Shown one piece after another: positions 60,698 to 64,000 of a stretch of 64,000 nt of DNA (its first letter is position 1; the number at the start of each line of letters is the position of its first letter). The notes beneath the pieces were generated by a model. That model had not been told where the DNA came from, did not search any database, and worked only from the letters and a program-made list of their open reading frames with translations. A program made the position numbers and the translations under genes. The stretch comes from Sclerurus mexicanus. Lineage: Eukaryota > Chordata > Aves > Passeriformes > Furnariidae. The stretch covers positions 289,644 through 353,643 of the forward strand of contig VWZF01001683.1 in assembly GCA_013396755.1 (NCBI GenBank), written 5' to 3'.

Positions 60698-63600
60698 CTA
60701 TGAATGTTGCAGACAAACAATTTTTCAACTCACCAGAGTGCTATAACATTCAACCTTGCATAAGTGAAAACACAGATTAGCAGGCCATCATGGCTGTAAA
60801 GGGTGAAGAACTGTGGAGGTAGGGGTGGTTTGTCAGTTACAGCATAACTTACAGGCAGAAACTTCAACCTCCCTAAATCAAGTTGTTAATACTTTCCAGT
60901 TGCAGTTCATGTTCTGACAAATATTCAGATACTCTTTGTTTACCTTCCTAAAGGCAACAGGAAAGAAGCACAGAAGTTAAACCACAGTAGGGAAAGACTG
61001 GAAAAGTTACTAGTATCAAGTGAGCAGCTGTTTTTTCTCTTGTTCACACTGCAGCAGGCTCTTTAGATGGCATATAAAATGAGGTAATAAAAATGTGGAT
61101 TTGAGGAACACAAAGATTAGGAAGACCAATCTTCCCAGAGGGCCAATTTTAACTCCCCTATCCTTAAGGCAGCTTTAAATACCTAACTATCTACCTTTTT
61201 TTCATATGTACTGTGTACCACAGAAATGGCCACGCTGTCATTGTTTCTAAATGTAAGATGACTTCAGTCCATCCTTTATAAAGAATATACGCTCTAATAA
61301 GAATTCTCAAAAAATCCGCAAGAAACTATCATTTTATCAATCATTTGAGACCTTGCCTATCTATAATTTACTTCTTATTCAACAGCCAAGTACACACTAC
61401 TCCTTATAAGTTAAATGTCAGATTTGTCCCTCTATCTAACAATTTTCTTTGCAAGGCACTCAACACAACTTTCAGATTCTGATGCACTGGCACTGCCCTT
61501 CAGAACAGTTATTTCAAGGTCCTCTTTCCACAGCACCTGATGGCCTTGTCTTTCTTCTTTGACTATGAAAGGGTTTAATCAGCATCTATGTAAAAAATCC
61601 AGGTTCTTCTTTACAGATTTCTCCCCATATGTGTTTGGACAACTAACTTTAATATGTTAATTTCTGCATTTATGGCCTAATTTCATGGACTGTGGCCATT
61701 AGTTCATTTACTTTATTCATAAAAGAAATTACACTTCGAGATACTTTTCCCCTTGAGAAAAACTCCTGCTGCTTCAGTTTCTGATATGACTTTAGCACAC
61801 AGTGGTTTTAAAGGACACCACTTTCCTTTTCCACCACTTTGTTCTCCATCTTCTGTTATTATTATCCTTTGTATCTTTCAAATGTGTTAACAACAAGTTT
61901 CTAAAATTGTTTTTCACCTATGAATTAATACTATATTTTTGTAATTCCAACAGCACTAAACAAAACATAGTTGACAGGAAGACAGGAACCACATACGAGG
62001 TGTGAATATACTTCTGAAATGTACTTCTGCATTTACTGTTCCCATTCAGGACTTTTAACTAATAAATCCTGAGGCGGCTCTTTTGGCTCTTCCGCTCTTG
62101 TTAGCTGCCTGTAAAATTCATTATCAGGACAAGAGATGCAAGTGAAACCTCAAGACATGCATCAATTTTCACATATGGAGCTCAGATTTCTCTTTCGAGT
62201 TACTCTTGAGACTCAGTTCTGAGTCAAATTCTGTGACTGAAGCTTCCATGATCTCTTCCACAGTGTACCTCTTTCAAATCCCAAATATGATTTGATGAGC
62301 TGAATGGATAACATTTGCTCTGTCCTCCTGATGGGTAATGCCAATCCATGCAGCAGTTCATTTATTTATTTTTATAAAGTAATCCCAGTTTCCACAGTGA
62401 TAATGACATGCTTTTAGAGGGGCTGGGCTACCTCCTTTGTTTCAGCAACTGCATTAAAACCATGCTTAAATGTTTTCACTTTACCATTTCTAAGTAGCTC
62501 TTATGAACATTATGACTCCTCCTTCTGTCTGCTACCATTTGTACTGTTGAAAACACACACAACTTGGTCTTGTAACTCCGGAAAGGTAAGTAGTTCATAT
62601 ATCGCAACTATATTTGACTGCCTTGCTTGCATATTTAAACAAATCCAACTGTGCTTGCTGCAATCTATTCTTAAAACACCCAAACTCACTGGCCTCTCTC
62701 AAGCACTCATCGCTTAGACGGAATGAAAATCCTCTAGCTTCCACATGAAATACCTCTAGTCTGGTAATTATAACAGCCTGGCTTGGACAGGATACAGTAG
62801 CTGGTAGAGAGGGTTAAGATCTTCAAAATCTCTTCTTTCCCCTGAATAATGTCCAATGATTTAAAATCAGAATCAAAATGAAATCAAAACACTGTACAGA
62901 GGTTGCATTGTCTCAGCACAGACTAACCTTACAAGAGTACCACAAGCTGTCACCCTTTAACCTCTGGCAAAGGTCCTTAAAAAGACTAAGAAAAAAAGAG
63001 TCAAAAGGAACCTTGTACATAATGCTTCAATGCCATGGGGTGAGTAGAGGAAAAGTGGCACTAAGCCTTGTAAGTTAGAATGTGTGGCTCACAAGGAAGT
63101 GGGAAGACATTTTATGAGCTCCTGGAGTTATCTAAATTCTACTATAAAGGGTCTTCTGCTTCCCACATGTACAGGAGAAATTGCCTGTCAAATTCTCTCC
63201 CATACAATGCCTATATTCTTGCCTCCATGTGAAACAATGGCTCTGGGCTTCCACTGATAGCTAACTTCCTTCAAGACAGGCAGAGGATCCCAAAATGGTA
63301 GTGAGCTTGCGCACAGAGCTAGAGACCACCCTTTGCTCCAGTGAGAATTCTCTCTAAGAAGATGCAAGTCCCATCCTTTCATGAAACAGGAGCTGTTGCC
63401 TTCACAGAGACAAGACAACACTAATCAGATAATCAATAGCACAACAAACAGTGGCTCCTATCTCCTGCTGTGCACTGGTTCCTGATAAGTTAAAGTTATT
63501 AGGAGCCAGGAGACATTGATCACACAGGAGTAGAGTAACTACAACAGCTGCCTTTGTGCCAGGTGATGGCATCTGAGCCAGCCTCTCCCTCAGCCACAAT

Positions 63601-63980
63601 CTGTCACTGCTTATAGGATCCAAAAAGCCGTGGCACAGCATCTTCCCCAGTCTGGAAACTGGCTAGATACCACCCAACACTAAATTACAAGTATTACATG
63701 CAGTGCAGTCTCAGCGGTTTCTGGATCAAACACTGAACTTTGCTAAAGTGGAGTTTCAAAAGAACGGCAGCTATGACAGAATTTGTATTAATATGTTCAA
63801 AAGTGCTAAACCAGTCTTACAAACACAAAATGACACTTAAGAACAATATTTTGCCTCATACTGCACAAAGTCACTATCTGCATTTAGCCTTTTCACTCTT
63901 TGGTGAGAAAACTAAGGGCACAGCAATGCAATCCGTGGTCTGAAAAAGAACACATTACAGAGGAGGAGATGTTAGTATAT
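60698..63980. other. Unique non-coding sequence
   Basis: No gene or transposon is recognised. The plus-strand frames of about 66 codons at 61802-62005 and 62878-63078 and the minus-strand frames at 63188-63641 have no domain that I know. Confidence 0.5.
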
Positions 63981-64000
63981 CATCATCATCGTCATCATCA
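63981..64000 (+). repeat. (CAT)n microsatellite cut by the window edge
   Basis: CAT units with one CGT/CGTCAT interruption. The repeat reaches the last base, so its length is unknown. Confidence 0.9.

Noticed and set aside
1..64000. Search by eye for tRNA, snRNA, rRNA, mitochondrial insertions and protein-coding exons
   Set aside because: No cloverleaf boxes, snRNA heads, rRNA or mitochondrial phrases, or recognisable protein segments outside transposons were seen. Short exons of unknown genes cannot be excluded by eye.

Overview
The window is vertebrate nuclear DNA, AT-rich and CpG-poor, and almost certainly from a bird. The recognisable transposons are nearly all CR1 LINE fragments, several ending in the ATTCTATG-type octamer repeat of avian CR1 3' ends. 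One further element matches an endogenous-retrovirus LTR family I know from bird genomes. There are no Alu, MIR or L1 sequences. Microsatellites are sparse and A-rich tracts interrupted by CAAA/CCCC are common, as in many bird assemblies. Species cannot be named from this sequence.

I find no exon, gene, tRNA, rRNA, snRNA, CRISPR array or operon that I can defend. The longest open frames are 95 to 162 codons, unrecognised, and several lie inside transposons. The window is best read as intergenic or deep-intronic sequence.

Layout: 0-3 kb holds a CR1 3' end (+) and a long, old CR1 copy (-), then a GGGA tract able to form a G-quadruplex. From 3 to 21.6 kb the sequence is mostly unique, with two tight perfect palindromes (4.31 and 13.85 kb), an exact 20-base direct repeat (5.81/7.63 kb) and a decayed ancient LINE tail (14.9 kb). 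From 21.6 to 25.9 kb lies a CR1 cluster: two plus-strand copies and one minus-strand copy, the last two tail-to-tail, with reverse-transcriptase remnants. From 26 to 39 kb the sequence is mostly unique, with a CR1 reverse-transcriptase shard (28.95 kb) and a CR1 3' end (30.3 kb). From 39.4 to 59 kb there is a GATA microsatellite, many A-rich or T-rich tracts and a CR1 fragment (55.1 kb). From 59.3 to 60.7 kb there are a 60-base CR1 3' end and an antisense solo LTR of about 0.9 kb. The sequence to 64 kb is unique and ends in a CAT-rich microsatellite cut by the window edge.

Nothing here amounts to a new biological system. The items most worth checking are the palindromes, the 20-mer duplication, the G4 tract, the inverted CR1 pair, the LTR with its internal repeats, and a few unique blocks that read like conserved non-coding DNA. 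That last impression is subjective until an alignment is made.
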